NCBI RefSeq assembly: GCF_027942865.1
Contig: NC_134507.1
Location: forward strand, 37,978,797-38,042,796
From: Odontesthes bonariensis
Taxonomy: Eukaryota; Chordata; Actinopteri; Atheriniformes; Atherinopsidae
DNA: 64,000 bases
Direction: 5' to 3'
The notes below the pieces were generated by a model. That model saw only the letters and a program-made list of their open reading frames with translations. It was not told the DNA's origin and did no database searches. The position numbers and the translations under genes were made by a program. This document shows positions 41,709 to 53,205 of the stretch, piece by piece; positions within the stretch are counted from its first letter, which is position 1; the number at the start of each line of letters is the position of its first letter.

Positions 41709-43316
41709 AGGTCAGATGTTAACTTTTCTCATGCTTTTCATGTTCTTGCTACACAGATATTTTTGAAGAAAATGTGTGTTTGGTTATGAGGGAAAGTTGA
41801 CCCATATCATGTTCCCCAAAGACCCAGAAATCTTTAACGCAGTCTGAAAAAGGTTTGGAGTTGTTCCCTGTACTTCCCAGACAGCTGTATGATGCTCATG
41901 ACTGAAGCTGAAAGTTAAGGCTGTATTCCAACACTAAAAGGGCACGATGCTCAACTTCAAGCTGTGAAACTCTTTCAAATGTCTGTTGTGTTGGACTCAG
42001 ACGTGTGAACAGATTTTAGTCCAAACGTAATGGCTGCACTGAGGGAAAAGGCAGCTAAGCAGGCTAACGGTACTTTGAATTGAACCGTTTCACACGATAA
42101 AACTGAGCTGATCTGTTTGTTGCTTCTACAACTGCTCAGTTACTCACATAATCAGGTACTGAGCAGATTTACCAAACAGACATTCTGCTGTAATCTCAGA
42201 TGCTCTCAGTCGCGCTGCTCACGTTGATTTAGTCCACAACTCTTCTTCTTCTTCTGCTCCGACGGCTACAAAACTTACCCAGAACACCTGGTGGCAGTGT
42301 GCACACGACACCCTTATACTTTATTGGATTGTATCTACAAACTCAAACGCTGATCATTTAAACCTGCTTCAGGCTGTTTTTGTTCCCTTTAGTTTTAAGC
42401 TGACTGTGTTTGGCGTACCCCTGAGCATTTCAGTGGAAAATGTTCAGCACAGAGTTGGAGTTGTATTGTGTTCTTGTGGTAACTACGTCCCCACAGCTGT
42501 TATGTCCTTAAGAGTTTCTTAGAAAGCGCTTTCTGCCGCTCACAGTGGGAGAATCTCACTGACAAATCCCTCTTTGGCCTAAAGATGTGATCAGCGGGGA
42601 CTTTTGTGTTAGCGACTGGCGTAACGGTCCTGGCTGAACAGGAAGTAGCCACCAGAAATCAAGACAGTCGCTGTAGCGACTGAATGTCACGCAGGACTGT
42701 CAGACAGAGCGGTAACAGGAAAGCAGGAGGATCACAGAGCTGGTTAACAACAGATGCTGAAATCCTGCACGTGTCACTGAGAAGGAGCGTCTCTGGACCC
42801 CAGATGTTGAACTACTGGCTGTGAGTTTCTGTCCATGTTGTCTCCTGACAGAGTTCACCTGAGTTACCTGCTGACGCTGTGTGTGACATCATCAGCTGAG
42901 CTGTTGCTAAGCTACAGAAACAGCCCAACCCACTAATGGACACCTTCCGAAGGTTTCTACCACACCTTCCTCTCTGCTACACTTCAGCTGATTACATTTT
43001 ATTTAGTTATCTGTAACAGCAGCTGATGTTTAATAATAACTAATCCTGCAGGGATATAATTTACCTTCAGGGTTTAATGAGTATTGTTGAGTTGAATTCA
43101 ACTGAGCTCATTTACAAAATTGATTTTGTTTGATTCATTTAAATGTTTATAAAACTTTAGCATAAAATCACATTCACCTAGTTAATGATAAAGTTTCCCG
43201 TCTCATGGCTTCCCTGTCCCAACGAGATGCTGTGAGGTGTGGTTGAGGTGCAGCTTTGAGCTTTCTTTCTGAGGGAGAAACTGAAGTGTTTTACCTTCTG
43301 TCAGTGTGAGGTCCCA
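41709..43316. other. Unassigned interval downstream of the zinc-finger gene
   Basis: No gene, RNA or recognisable element. It includes a short (CTT)n at about 42238 and otherwise looks unique. Confidence 0.5.
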
Positions 43317-46187
43317 GCCTAGAGCCCTGAGGCCGAGAGACATAGTCTCTCCAACGTGTCCTGGGTCTTCCCCGTGGGACGGGCCCGGAACACCTCACCG
43401 GGGAGGCGTCCAGGAGGCATTCTCACCAGATGCCCGAGCCACCTCATCTGACTCCTCTCGATGCGGAGGAGCAGCGGTTCTACTCCGAGCCCCTCCCGGA
43501 TGACCGAGCTTCTCACCCTATCTCTAAGGGAGAGCCCAGACACCCTGCGGAGGAAACTCATTTCGGCCGCTTGTATTCGCGATCTCGTTCTTTCGGTCAC
43601 TACCCACAGCTCGTGACCATAGGTGAGGGTAGGAACATAGATTGACCGGTAAATCGAGAGCTTCGCCTTCTGGCTCAGCTCCTTCTTCACCACGACGGGC
43701 CGGTGCAGAGCCCGCATCACTGCAGACGCCGCACCGATCTGTCTGTCAATCTCCTGCTCCATTCGTTCCTCACTCGTGAACAAGACCCCGAGATACTTGA
43801 ACTCCTCCACTTGGGGAAGAATCTCATTCCCGACCCGGAGAGAGCATTCCACCCTTTTCCGGCCAAAGACTATGGTCTCAGATTTGGAGGTGCTGATGGT
43901 CATCCCAGCCGCTTCACACTCGGCTGCGAACCGCTCCAGTGAGAGCTGAAGGTCACAGCCTGACGACGCCAACAGAACCAAAAAAGCAGAGACCCGATTC
44001 TGAGATCGCCAAACCGGACCCCCTCAACGCCCTGGCTGCGCCTAGAAATTCTGTCCATAAAAATTATGAACAGAATCGGTGACAAAGGGCAGACCTGACG
44101 GAGTCCAACCCTCACAGGAAACATGTCCGACTTACTGCCGGCAATGCGGACCAAACTCTGACACCGGTCATACAGGGACCGAACAGCCCATATCAAGGAG
44201 TCCGGCACTCCATACTCCCGGAGCACCCCCCACAAGAGTCCCCGAGGGACACGGTCGAACGCCTTCTCCAAGTCCACAAAACACATGTAGACCGGTTGGG
44301 CGAACTCCCATGCTCCCTCCAGGATCCTGCGGAGGGTATAGAGCTGGTCCACTGTTCCACGGCCAGAACGAAAACCACACTGCACCTCCTGAATCCGAGA
44401 TTCGACTATCCGGCGGATCCTCCTCTCCAGTAGCCCCGAATAGACCTTACCAGGGAGGCTGAGGAGTGTGATCCCCCTGTAGGTGGAACACACCCTCCGG
44501 TCCCCCTTTTTAAAGAGGGGGACCACCACCCCGATCTGCCAGTCCAGAGGCACTGCCCCCGATGTCCACGCGATGCTGCAGAGGCGTGTCAACCAAGACA
44601 GCCCTACAACATCCAGAGCCTTGAGGTACTCAGGACGCAGCCTCAGCAACCGCCGAGGCTGCGTTCCGCTTGGCCTGTCGGTACCCATCAGCTGCTTCCA
44701 GAGTCCCACTGGCCAAAAAGGCCCGATAGGACTCCTTCTTCAGCTTGACGGCCTCCCTCACCACTGGGGTCCACCAGCGGGTTCGGGGATTGCCGCCACG
44801 ACAGGCACCGACCACCTTGCGGCCACAGCTCCGGTCGGCCGCCTCAACAATGGAGGCCCGGAACATGGCCCATTCGGGCTCAATGTCCCCCACCTCCCCC
44901 AGGACATGGTTGAAGCTCTGCCGGAGGTGGGAGTTGAAACTCCTTCTTACAGGGGATTCCGCCAGCCGTTCCCAGCAGACCCTCACAATACGTTTGGGCC
45001 TGCCAGGTCTGACCGGCTTCCTCCCCCACCAGCGGAGCCAACTCACCACCAGGTGGTGATCAGTTTACAGCTCCGCCCCTCTCTTCACCCGAGTGTCCAG
45101 GACATATGGCCGCAAGTCCGACGATACGACTACATAGTCGATCATCGAGCTGCGGCCTAGGGTGTCCTGGTGCCAAGTGCACATATGGACACCCTTATGC
45201 CTGAACATGGTGTTCGTTATGGACAATCCGTGATGAGCACAGAAGTCCAACAACAAAACACCACTCTGATTCAGATCGGGGGGGGCGTTCCTCCCAATCA
45301 CGCCCCTCCAGGTCTCACTGTCATTGCCCACGTGAGCATTGAAGTCTCCCAGCAGGACGAGGGAGTCTCCCGGAGGAGCACTCTCTAGTGCCTCCTCCAG
45401 GGACTCCAAAAAGGGTGGGTACTCTGAACTGCCGTTCGGTGCATAAGCACAAACAACAGTGAGGACCCGTCCCCCCACCCTAAGGCGGAGGGAGGCTACC
45501 CTCTCGTCTACCGGGGTGAACCCCAATGTACAGGCGCACAGCCGGGGAGCAATAAGTATGCCCACACCTGCTCTACGCCTCTCACCGCGGGCAACTCCAG
45601 AGTGGAAGAGAGTCCAACCCCTCTCGAGGAGGCTGGTTCCAGAGCCCAAGCCATGTGTCAAGGTGAGTCCGACTATATCTAGCCGGAACCGCTCAGCCTC
45701 GCGCACCAGCTCAGGCTCCTTCCCCAGCAGAGAGGTGACGTTCCACGTCCCAAGAGCCAGCTTCAGTAGCCGAGGATCAGACCGCCAAGGTCCCTACCTT
45801 CGGCTGCCGCCCAGCTCACACTGCACACGACCCCCATGGCCCCTCCCACGGGTGGTGAGCCCGTAGGAAGGGGGACCCGTGTCGTTTCTTCGGGCTGTGC
45901 CCGACCGAGCCCCACGGGCACAGACCCGCCACCAGGCGCTTGCCGGCGGGCCCCACCCCTGGGCCTGGCTCCAGGGGGAGGCCCCGGTGACCCGCGTCCG
46001 GGCAAGGGAACACGGGGTCCAAAAGTATCACTCATCATAGGGGGTCTTGTGAGCTGTTCTTTGTCTGGTCCCTCATCTGTTTGCCATGGGTGACCCTACC
46101 AGGGGCTTAAAGCCCCAGACAACATAGCTCTCAGACTCATTGGGGCACGTAAACCCCCCCACCACGGTAAGGTGACAACTCAAGGGG
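43317..46187 (-). mobile_element. RTE (Rex3-like) LINE, damaged second copy
   Basis: Homologous to 28825-32191 in the same orientation. It lacks the last ~130 bp and the (GGAT)n tail. Three deletions stand out relative to the intact copy: about 15 bp near 43373, 10 bp near 43980 that remove the core of the FADD motif, and about 335 bp near 44637 between the endonuclease and RT regions. The frame is therefore split into pieces (43319-43981, 43900-44709, 44630-45049, 45065-45706). It cannot encode an active RT. Confidence 0.93.
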
Positions 46188-46734
46188 GAGTCCAGGTGGT
46201 GATTTTAAAAAAAGCATATATCTGCAAAGTTTATAGCTTTATTTATTTTTTGTTATCGTGTTTCCCCACCTCCGTAACCTTAACTCCTTGCTGCTGAAAA
46301 AAAGGCGATTTTCACATTTTTGGATGTTTTTGTTGTATATAATGATCTGAAATGTAGACTTAATGAAGGTAATAAAAAGCTGGAGTTGGCTGGATGTCTT
46401 GAAGCAAAAATCTACTTGAATTTAAACCCTCGATGGAGAATGTGGAGCATCCCAAAGTCCTAGTCTAAAAACAAAAGTACACCCCTTCGGGTAAGTAAAA
46501 TTCTTGCGCCTTGTGCAAACCTCTGTGCCAGTGAGGATGCTCGGAAGATCCTAGAATCATGAACTGATCCCGGCCATTTAGCCTCAATGTTAGAAATGAA
46601 ATAACCTCCATCACAGATCATCTGTATGCACGGAGGATAGGAGTGAATGATGAGGTACTTGTTTTCTCAGGACATAAATGTAACATTGCTCAGCATTAAT
46701 CAAAGGGGTTGATGTGGTGTTTTTCTATGGACAA
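46188..46734. other. Unassigned interval
   Basis: AT-rich, apparently unique sequence between the RTE copy and the Gmr1-like element. Nothing recognised. Confidence 0.5.
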
Positions 46735-47085
46735 TGTGGAGGGGGGCGTGGTGCATCAGGTGCAGAGGAGAGGTGGAGAGGTGGGAAGAGCTCGGAGGAC
46801 GGTGGGAGGGGAGATGATTGGCACACCTGTACATCGTCGGCTAATCATTCTCCCCTTTATCAGTAGCGTGCTGGTCCAGGCGGAGAGGAGAGGGATGAGA
46901 GATCGAGGACGGGGCCAAGAGAACGGAGAAGCAAAAGACGAGCAGAGCAGGAGAGCGGGTGTTCGTCTTGCCGTTGGGCTGAGAACCTCGATCAGGAGAT
47001 AAAAGTAATAAAAGTCATTGCAAACCAGACAACGGGCTCTGCGTGTGTGTTGGGTGAACCCACGGTGGCAAACAGACGTGTCACA
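46735..47085 (+). repeat. 5' LTR of the Gmr1-like element
   Basis: 351 bp, TG...CA. An 'ataaaagtaataaaagtc' stretch near 47000 could hold the TATA-like or poly(A)-signal functions. No difference from the 3' LTR was found by eye. Confidence 0.95.
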
Positions 47086-47112
47086 CTGGCGCCCAACTGA
47101 TCCCGACACAGG

Positions 47113-50100
47113 ATGTCAGAGCCGGAACAGCCCGTGCACGCATTGGCAGGAATGCTCACAGAACTCGCCAGGATGGGCCAGGACCAAGCCGCCGCGAGCA
47201 GACAACACCTGTCAGCGCTGCACACGCAGGCGGAAAAACAGACGCGGCTGCTGGAGGCAATGTTGGCTCGGGCAGGGGCAAGCACACCGGGCCCCTCACT
47301 CGCAGGAATGACGGTGCACAGGATGACAGCTGAGGATGACGCACAGTCATTCCTGGACATGTTCGAGGCAACAGCAACGGCGTGTGGCTGGCCCGCGGCG
47401 GAGTGGGCGGTGCGGCTGCTACCGCTGCTGTCAGGGGAGGCGCAGACGGCAGCGCTCTGCCTGCCAGCCTCCAGCCGAGGGCGGTACCGGGACGTGAGGC
47501 GGGCTGTCCTGGACCGCCTCGGCTTCTCCAGGGAGGACCACCGGCGGAGGTTCCGAGAGATAAAGCTGGGGCCCAACGACCGCCCGTTTGTTTTCGCCCA
47601 ACAGCTGAAAGACGCTGCAACCAGGTGGCTGCAGCCAGGGGGGTCGGCGGGGGAGGAGCTGATGCTGGAGACGGTGGTCCTGGAGCAGTTCACAGAGGGG
47701 CTCCCGAACGACACCTCGGCCTGGGTGCGGTGCCATCGCCCGGCGGACCTGGCGACGGCCATCACGCTGGCGGAGGACCACCTGGCCGTCCACTCCCGTA
47801 ACCAGGCGCCGGTGGTTCGGCCAGAGCCTTTTACCCGTCCCACACCGGCACCCCGCAGGAGACCTCCACAGCCACCCGGACCACCGTACAGTACAGCCAC
47901 CCGACCCACCCCGCTTCCCCGGTCTAACCAGCCTTCTCCTTTTCTCCCGCCACAGGGCCAGCGCGCTACGGACACTGTTCTCAGCCCACAGACGGTCCCT
48001 CAAGCGGCAGTGCAGGAGTGCTGGAGGTGCGGACGACCCGGGCACTTTCGCCGGGAGTGTCCGCTCATGGAGGTCGGTCAGGTGATCCGGGTCGTCGGCC
48101 CTGCAGCACCCTCCGCCGGTCCGGGAGGGACGTACAGCGTTCCGGTAAGGATTCAGGGGGGTACACAGCAGGCGATGGTGGACTCAGGCTGCATGCAGTC
48201 CATGGTTCACCAGAATCTGATTCGGCCCGGGGCTTTGATGGAGGCGAGCTGGGTGGATATTAAGTGTGTGCATGGGGATATTCACAGATACCCTGTTGCT
48301 TCAGTGGAAATTCGATATAAGGGGAAAAAGCATAGAGTGAAGGCTGCGGTTAGCTCCCGCCTGGCGCACCCTCTTATTCTGGGTACTGATTGGCCGGGGT
48401 TTGATAAGCTAGTGGGGCAGTGTGTGGGGGTGCGCTCACGACCAACAGGATTAGCGGATATGTGCGCTGTGCTCAGCGGTGACGCGAGGTTGTCCGACGC
48501 TGCAGACGGGGAGGGGGAGCCGGCAGCGCCTCCACAGGAGGCTCCGCAGGTTCCCGTGTTTGACTCCATGGAAGATTTTCCACTTGAACAGTCTCGTGAT
48601 GATACTCTACGCTTTGCCTTTGACCAAGTGATACGAATTGATGGTCAGATGGTGCGCCCTGACGCAGCGGTATCATATCCACACTTCTCATTACGGAGGG
48701 ACAGGTTATACCGAGTGAGTCGTGACACTCAGACTGAAGAGATAATTACCCAGTTGCTGGTACCAAAAAGCCGCCGGGAAATGGTTTTCCAGGCGGCTCA
48801 CTACAACCCGATGGCTGGGCATATGGGGTACGAAAAAACACTGAACCGTGTAATGGCCCGTTTCTATTGGCCTGGCATTAGAGCAGACGTTCGCCGCTGG
48901 TGTGCGTCCTGCGCTGAATGCCAGTTGGTTAACCAACCGGCCATCCCGAGAGCGCCGTTGCGCCCGTTACCACTGATCGAGGTCCCGTTTGAACGGATCG
49001 GGATGGACCTCATCGGGCCATTTCACCGGAGCACACGTGGATTCCGATTTGTGTTAGTCCTGGTGGATTACGCAACTCGATATCCAGAGGCAGTGCCCCT
49101 GCGCACCATCTCCGCAAAGAGTGTGGCGCAAGCGCTGTTCCAGGTTATCTCCCGAGTCGGGATCCCGAAAGAGATCCTGACTGACCAAGGCACCCAGTTT
49201 ATGTCACGAACACTGAGGGAACTTTACGGATTATTGGGCATCAAGTCTATTCGTACCAGTGTTTACCACCCGCAAACTGACGGCCTCGTCGAGCGCCTGA
49301 ACAAGACTTTGAAGTCCATGGTCCGTAAGTTTGTGCACGATGATAAGCCAAATTGGGATAAGTGGCTAGATCCTCTGCTGTTTGCAGTACGCGAGGTTCC
49401 CCAGGCCTCCACGGGATTTTCTCCCTTTGAACTGCTGTTTGGCAGGAAACCACGCGGGGTTTTGGACCTGGTAAAAGAAAGCTGGGAGGAAGGTCCGAGC
49501 CCCAGTAAAAATGAAGTTCAGTACGTCCTGGACCTGAGAGCAAAACTCCACACACTGGGTCAGTTATCACGTGAGAATTTGCTCCGGGCCCAGGAACGTC
49601 AGCAGCGGCTGTACAACAGAGGATCTAGGCTGAGACAATTTACACCGGGAGATAAGGTGCTTGTATTACTCCCATCTCATAACTCTAAATTACTCGCCAA
49701 GTGGCAAGGGCCCTTTGTGGTCACACGGCAAGTGGGTGACGTTGACTATGAGCTTGTGCGATCTGACAGGGGAGGTGCGACACAGATTTACCACCTCAAC
49801 CTCCTCAAAGCATGGAGGGAGGCAGAGTCGGTTTCTCTGGTGACGACAATTGCAGAGAGAGATGAGTTGGGGCCTGAGGTGCCAAAATCAACCAATCCCG
49901 CCTCGCTCCTTTGTGAGAACCACCTCTCTCCGTCACAGAAAGCAGATGTAGCCAAGTTGCAGCAGCAGTACGCTGATGTGTTTTCCCCCCTGCCAGGACG
50001 CACAAGCCTTATTCAACACCACGTGGAGACTCACCCGGGCGTGACAGTGCGTTCACGACCCTATCGGTTGCCTGAACACAAGAGAAAAGTGGTTCAGGCA

Positions 50101-51321
50101 GAATTGAAGGCCATGTTGGAAATGGGTGTGATAGAAGAGTCCCACAGCGCCTGGTGTAGTCCCATTGTTCTTGTAGTCAAGAAGGATGGGTCTATTCGGT
50201 TCTGTGTGGACTATCGCAAGGTGAATGATGTTTCACAGTTTGACGCCTATCCTATGCCCCGGGTCGACGAGCTCCTGGATCGCCTTGGCACAGCTCGATT
50301 TTTTACGACGCTGGATTTGACCAAGGGGTACTGGCAGATTCCCCTATCTCCAGAGTCCAAGGAAAAATCGGCCTTCTCCACTCCGTACGGTTTGTACCAA
50401 TTTGTCACACTTCCGTTCGGGTTGTTCGGGGCCCCAGCCACGTTCCAACGCCTCATGGACCGGGTGCTGCGGCCGCACGTTGCATATGCTGCCGCCTACC
50501 TGGATGATGTGATCATCCACAGCAACAGCTGGGCGGAGCATGTGCGGCAGGTGGCCGCGGTGCTCGAGTCACTGAGGCAGGCGGGGCTCACGGCCAACCC
50601 GAAGAAGTGTGCAGTTGGACGGAGGGAGGTACGGTATCTGGGGTACCACTTGGGCGGCGGGCAGGTGCGTCCGCAGGTTGACAAGACAGCAGCGATTGCA
50701 GCCTGCCCGCGGCCCAAGACGAAAAAGGAGGTGAGGCGGTTTTTGGGGCTGGCCGGTTACTACCGGCGTTTTATTCCCAACTTCGCCGAGCTGACCAGCC
50801 CCTTGACCGACCTCACCCGAAAGGGTGCCTCAGATCCGGTCCAGTGGACGGATCTGTGCCAGGTGTCGCTTGAGAGGGTAAAACAGACCCTCTGTGGGGA
50901 GCCTCTTCTTCACACTCCTAACTTCTCTCTCCCGTTTACTCTGCAGACTGATGCATCGAACAGAGGGCTGGGAGCCGTGCTGTCCCAGCAGGTGCGGGGT
51001 GTCGACCGCCCAGTGCTATACATCAGCAGGAAGCTGTCCGAGAGGGAGGCCAGGTACAGCACGGTGGAGAAGGAGTGCCTGGCCATCCGGTGGGCGGTCG
51101 ATGCTCTGCGATACTACCTGTTGGGGCGGCCATTCACCCTCTGTTCGGACCATGCCCCCCTCCAGTGGCTCCACCGCATGAAAGACACGAATGGCCGGAT
51201 CACCCGATGGTATCTGGCCATGCAGCCTTTCAAATTTAAGGTGGTCCATAGGCCGGGGACGCAGATGGTCGTGGCCGACTTCCTTTCCCGCTCCCACAAG
51301 GAGGTGGGGGGGGGGGAGTAG
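47113..51321 (+). CDS. Gag-Pol polyprotein of the Gmr1-like element
   Basis: 1402 residues starting MSEPEQPVHALAGML. Gag occupies about 1-300 and ends in a zinc knuckle CWRCGRPGHFRREC near 303. Protease has VDSGCMQSMV near 357. Integrase comes next: an HHCC finger (HYNPMAGH...CASCAEC, about 560-600), then the D-D-E triad in GMDLIGPF (about 631), LTDQGTQF (about 690) and TDGLVERLNKTL (about 726). RT follows with GSIRFCVDYRKVN (about 1027) and catalytic YLDD (about 1129). RNase H has LQTDASNRGLGAVL (about 1278), TVEKECLAI and CSDHAPLQWLH. All listed catalytic residues are present and there is no internal stop. Gag and Pol share one frame with no stop between them, so the Gag:Pol ratio must be set by processing or another route. 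Confidence 0.95.
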   Translation: MSEPEQPVHALAGMLTELARMGQDQAAASRQHLSALHTQAEKQTRLLEAMLARAGASTPGPSLAGMTVHRMTAEDDAQSFLDMFEATATACGWPAAEWAVRLLPLLSGEAQTAALCLPASSRGRYRDVRRAVLDRLGFSREDHRRRFREIKLGPNDRPFVFAQQLKDAATRWLQPGGSAGEELMLETVVLEQFTEGLPNDTSAWVRCHRPADLATAITLAEDHLAVHSRNQAPVVRPEPFTRPTPAPRRRPPQPPGPPYSTATRPTPLPRSNQPSPFLPPQGQRATDTVLSPQTVPQAAVQECWRCGRPGHFRRECPLMEVGQVIRVVGPAAPSAGPGGTYSVPVRIQGGTQQAMVDSGCMQSMVHQNLIRPGALMEASWVDIKCVHGDIHRYPVASVEIRYKGKKHRVKAAVSSRLAHPLILGTDWPGFDKLVGQCVGVRSRPTGLADMCAVLSGDARLSDAADGEGEPAAPPQEAPQVPVFDSMEDFPLEQSRDDTLRFAFDQVIRIDGQMVRPDAAVSYPHFSLRRDRLYRVSRDTQTEEIITQLLVPKSRREMVFQAAHYNPMAGHMGYEKTLNRVMARFYWPGIRADVRRWCASCAECQLVNQPAIPRAPLRPLPLIEVPFERIGMDLIGPFHRSTRGFRFVLVLVDYATRYPEAVPLRTISAKSVAQALFQVISRVGIPKEILTDQGTQFMSRTLRELYGLLGIKSIRTSVYHPQTDGLVERLNKTLKSMVRKFVHDDKPNWDKWLDPLLFAVREVPQASTGFSPFELLFGRKPRGVLDLVKESWEEGPSPSKNEVQYVLDLRAKLHTLGQLSRENLLRAQERQQRLYNRGSRLRQFTPGDKVLVLLPSHNSKLLAKWQGPFVVTRQVGDVDYELVRSDRGGATQIYHLNLLKAWREAESVSLVTTIAERDELGPEVPKSTNPASLLCENHLSPSQKADVAKLQQQYADVFSPLPGRTSLIQHHVETHPGVTVRSRPYRLPEHKRKVVQAELKAMLEMGVIEESHSAWCSPIVLVVKKDGSIRFCVDYRKVNDVSQFDAYPMPRVDELLDRLGTARFFTTLDLTKGYWQIPLSPESKEKSAFSTPYGLYQFVTLPFGLFGAPATFQRLMDRVLRPHVAYAAAYLDDVIIHSNSWAEHVRQVAAVLESLRQAGLTANPKKCAVGRREVRYLGYHLGGGQVRPQVDKTAAIAACPRPKTKKEVRRFLGLAGYYRRFIPNFAELTSPLTDLTRKGASDPVQWTDLCQVSLERVKQTLCGEPLLHTPNFSLPFTLQTDASNRGLGAVLSQQVRGVDRPVLYISRKLSEREARYSTVEKECLAIRWAVDALRYYLLGRPFTLCSDHAPLQWLHRMKDTNGRITRWYLAMQPFKFKVVHRPGTQMVVADFLSRSHKEVGGGE

Positions 51322-51365
51322 GTTAGGCCGGACAGCTCCCCGGCCTAAGTCAGGCGGTGGAGGTA

Positions 51366-51716
51366 TGTGGAGGGGGGCGTGGTGCATCAGGTGCAGAGGA
51401 GAGGTGGAGAGGTGGGAAGAGCTCGGAGGACGGTGGGAGGGGAGATGATTGGCACACCTGTACATCGTCGGCTAATCATTCTCCCCTTTATCAGTAGCGT
51501 GCTGGTCCAGGCGGAGAGGAGAGGGATGAGAGATCGAGGACGGGGCCAAGAGAACGGAGAAGCAAAAGACGAGCAGAGCAGGAGAGCGGGTGTTCGTCTT
51601 GCCGTTGGGCTGAGAACCTCGATCAGGAGATAAAAGTAATAAAAGTCATTGCAAACCAGACAACGGGCTCTGCGTGTGTGTTGGGTGAACCCACGGTGGC
51701 AAACAGACGTGTCACA
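51366..51716 (+). repeat. 3' LTR of the Gmr1-like element
   Basis: Same sequence as the 5' LTR as far as compared; followed by gacaa. A purine-rich aggcggtggaggta lies directly upstream and probably serves as plus-strand primer tract. Confidence 0.95.
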
Positions 51717-52473
51717 GACAATTATCCCCAATACCCCCATTTTTCTGAGTCTGGTCCTGGGTGGGTGTAGGTCAGGTTTTTGTGAAATGTGGGACCGAGA
51801 TGTAATAAGGTATCAATTAGTTTTAATGAATTTCATGTTCTTTTTCATTTAATTTCATGTTAACTACTTGTGTTTCTTTAGTTGCACTGACTGATTGATA
51901 TTGATTTTCCGAGACAGTGAAAGTGGTGACATGATAACCGCAATTTTTTTTGTTTTATTTTTTATACTAGACATGAGTTGCGGGAGCGCGGAATTCTACT
52001 AGGTGAAAGTTTTTTTCCAGGAGTCTGTTTCAGCCGGTCAGACATGATTTGAGACACAGCTAAGCTAAGCTTGAACATTAGCCTGCCAAGGAGAAGGCAA
52101 GTTCAGCGGCATAAATTACCATGATTACTCAGTGGGCATTCAAATAAGCCACGTTGGTGGAGCGGAACTCTCTCTTAGATTAGCCAGAACTATCGAGAAA
52201 AGCCAGGCTTTCCGCTAATCCAGCTTCATGGAACCCCCCCTCTGGACTTCCAAAACAGTCTGTACTTCATCTCATGGCTTTAAATATTCTTGAGGTACAG
52301 AAGATTGAACTGAGACTTAATCCACTGTTTTCACATATGGAGATAATTTGAATAACATCATGCCCTGATTTATGCAGAGATCACAGGAATTTCGGAAATA
52401 AATCACAAAAACCACTTCCAGAGGTGGATCCAGTTCCTGCTCTTTATTCCTTCATCAGTTTTATGAACCATGT
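51717..52473. other. Unassigned interval with a direct-repeat segment
   Basis: No gene was recognised. About 52250-52438 is repeated with some differences at 53270-53458. In both places it leads into a tRNA gene (Thr here, Pro there), so it is a shared tRNA upstream flank. Confidence 0.7.
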
Positions 52474-52547
52474 GGCGCTGTGGCTTAGTTGGTCAAAGTG
52501 CCTGTCTAGTAAACAAGAGATCCTGGGTTCAAATCCCAGCAGTGCCT
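52474..52547 (+). tRNA. tRNA-Thr(AGT): tRNA-Thr (AGT)
   Basis: Acceptor GGCGCTG pairs with CAGTGCC. The A-box is TGGCTTAGTTGG, the loop CTAGTAA gives anticodon AGT, and the B-box GGTTCAAATCC is intact. One anticodon-stem pair is C-A (CCTGT against ACAAG). The discriminator T is also the first base of a TTAA at which a foldback element is inserted, so the usual T-run terminator is not directly downstream. Confidence 0.85.
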
Positions 52548-52550
52548 TAA

Positions 52551-53205
52551 AGGATAAGACCGGTTTTTTTACATTGGGCCCTTGATTTCACATTATAACA
52601 TGATGTTCTACTCACCCCTGCTTGTTGTTGAACATTTGGAGCTGTTCCGAAGATATTCGAGAGGCGTCTGGCTGCTCTCTTGAGATATTCGGCCATGAAA
52701 CGGTTTCCTATAGGCAAGTTCATACAGGCACAAACTATGCTGTTTATAATTTATTAATTACTCTACACCAGCACTGATAACGTGGAGGTGCGTCGCTTAC
52801 TTAAAAAAATCCGGGTTACTAATTTTGAATTTTAGCCGAATGAATAAATAGGCAGCAGGTCTGTGGGCTGTCTGTGGCAGTAGCACGACGATGACGTCAG
52901 TAACACCCACTTTACGACAAAAAAATCAAAATTACAATAACCCGGATTTTTTTAAGTAAGCGACGCACCTCCACGTTATCAGTTCTAGTGTAGAGTAATT
53001 AATAAATTATAAACAGCATAGTTTGTGCCTGTATGAGCTTGCCCATAGGAAACCGTTTCATGGCCGAATATCTCAAGAGAGCAGCCAGACGCCTCGCGAA
53101 TATCTTCGGAACAGCTCCAAATGACAAACAACAAGCAGGGGTGAGTAGAACATCATGCTATAATGTGAAATCAAGGGCCCAATGTCAAAAAACCGGTCTT
53201 ATCCT
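52551..53205. mobile_element. Foldback TTAA element (655 bp, inverted arms ~285 bp)
   Basis: The ends read aggataagaccggtttttt and its exact inverse, flanked by TTAA (52547-52550, 53206-53209). The arms pair almost fully: 'cgtggaggtgcgtcgcttac' near 52783 returns inverted near 52960. About 85 bp lie between the arms. TTAA targets point to the piggyBac/Kolobok group. Non-coding. Confidence 0.92.

Larger units (their letters stand above)
46735..51716 (+). mobile_element. Gmr1-like LTR retrotransposon, apparently intact
   Basis: The element of 4982 bp has 351 bp LTRs (46735-47085 and 51366-51716, TGTGGAGG...GTGTCACA) that read the same at every base I compared, and the 5 bp duplication gacaa on both sides. 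A primer-binding site starting TGGCGCCCAACTGA follows the 5' LTR. One 1402-codon ORF carries all domains, with integrase ahead of RT. That order is the mark of Gmr1-type Ty3/gypsy elements, first described from cod, and differs from the gypsy element at 14.0-18.5 kb. Confidence 0.95.

Noticed and set aside
46756-48045. Minus-strand frames in the Gmr1-like LTR and gag region, including one of 327 codons
   Set aside because: Antisense to the continuous gag-pol frame, with no motifs of their own.
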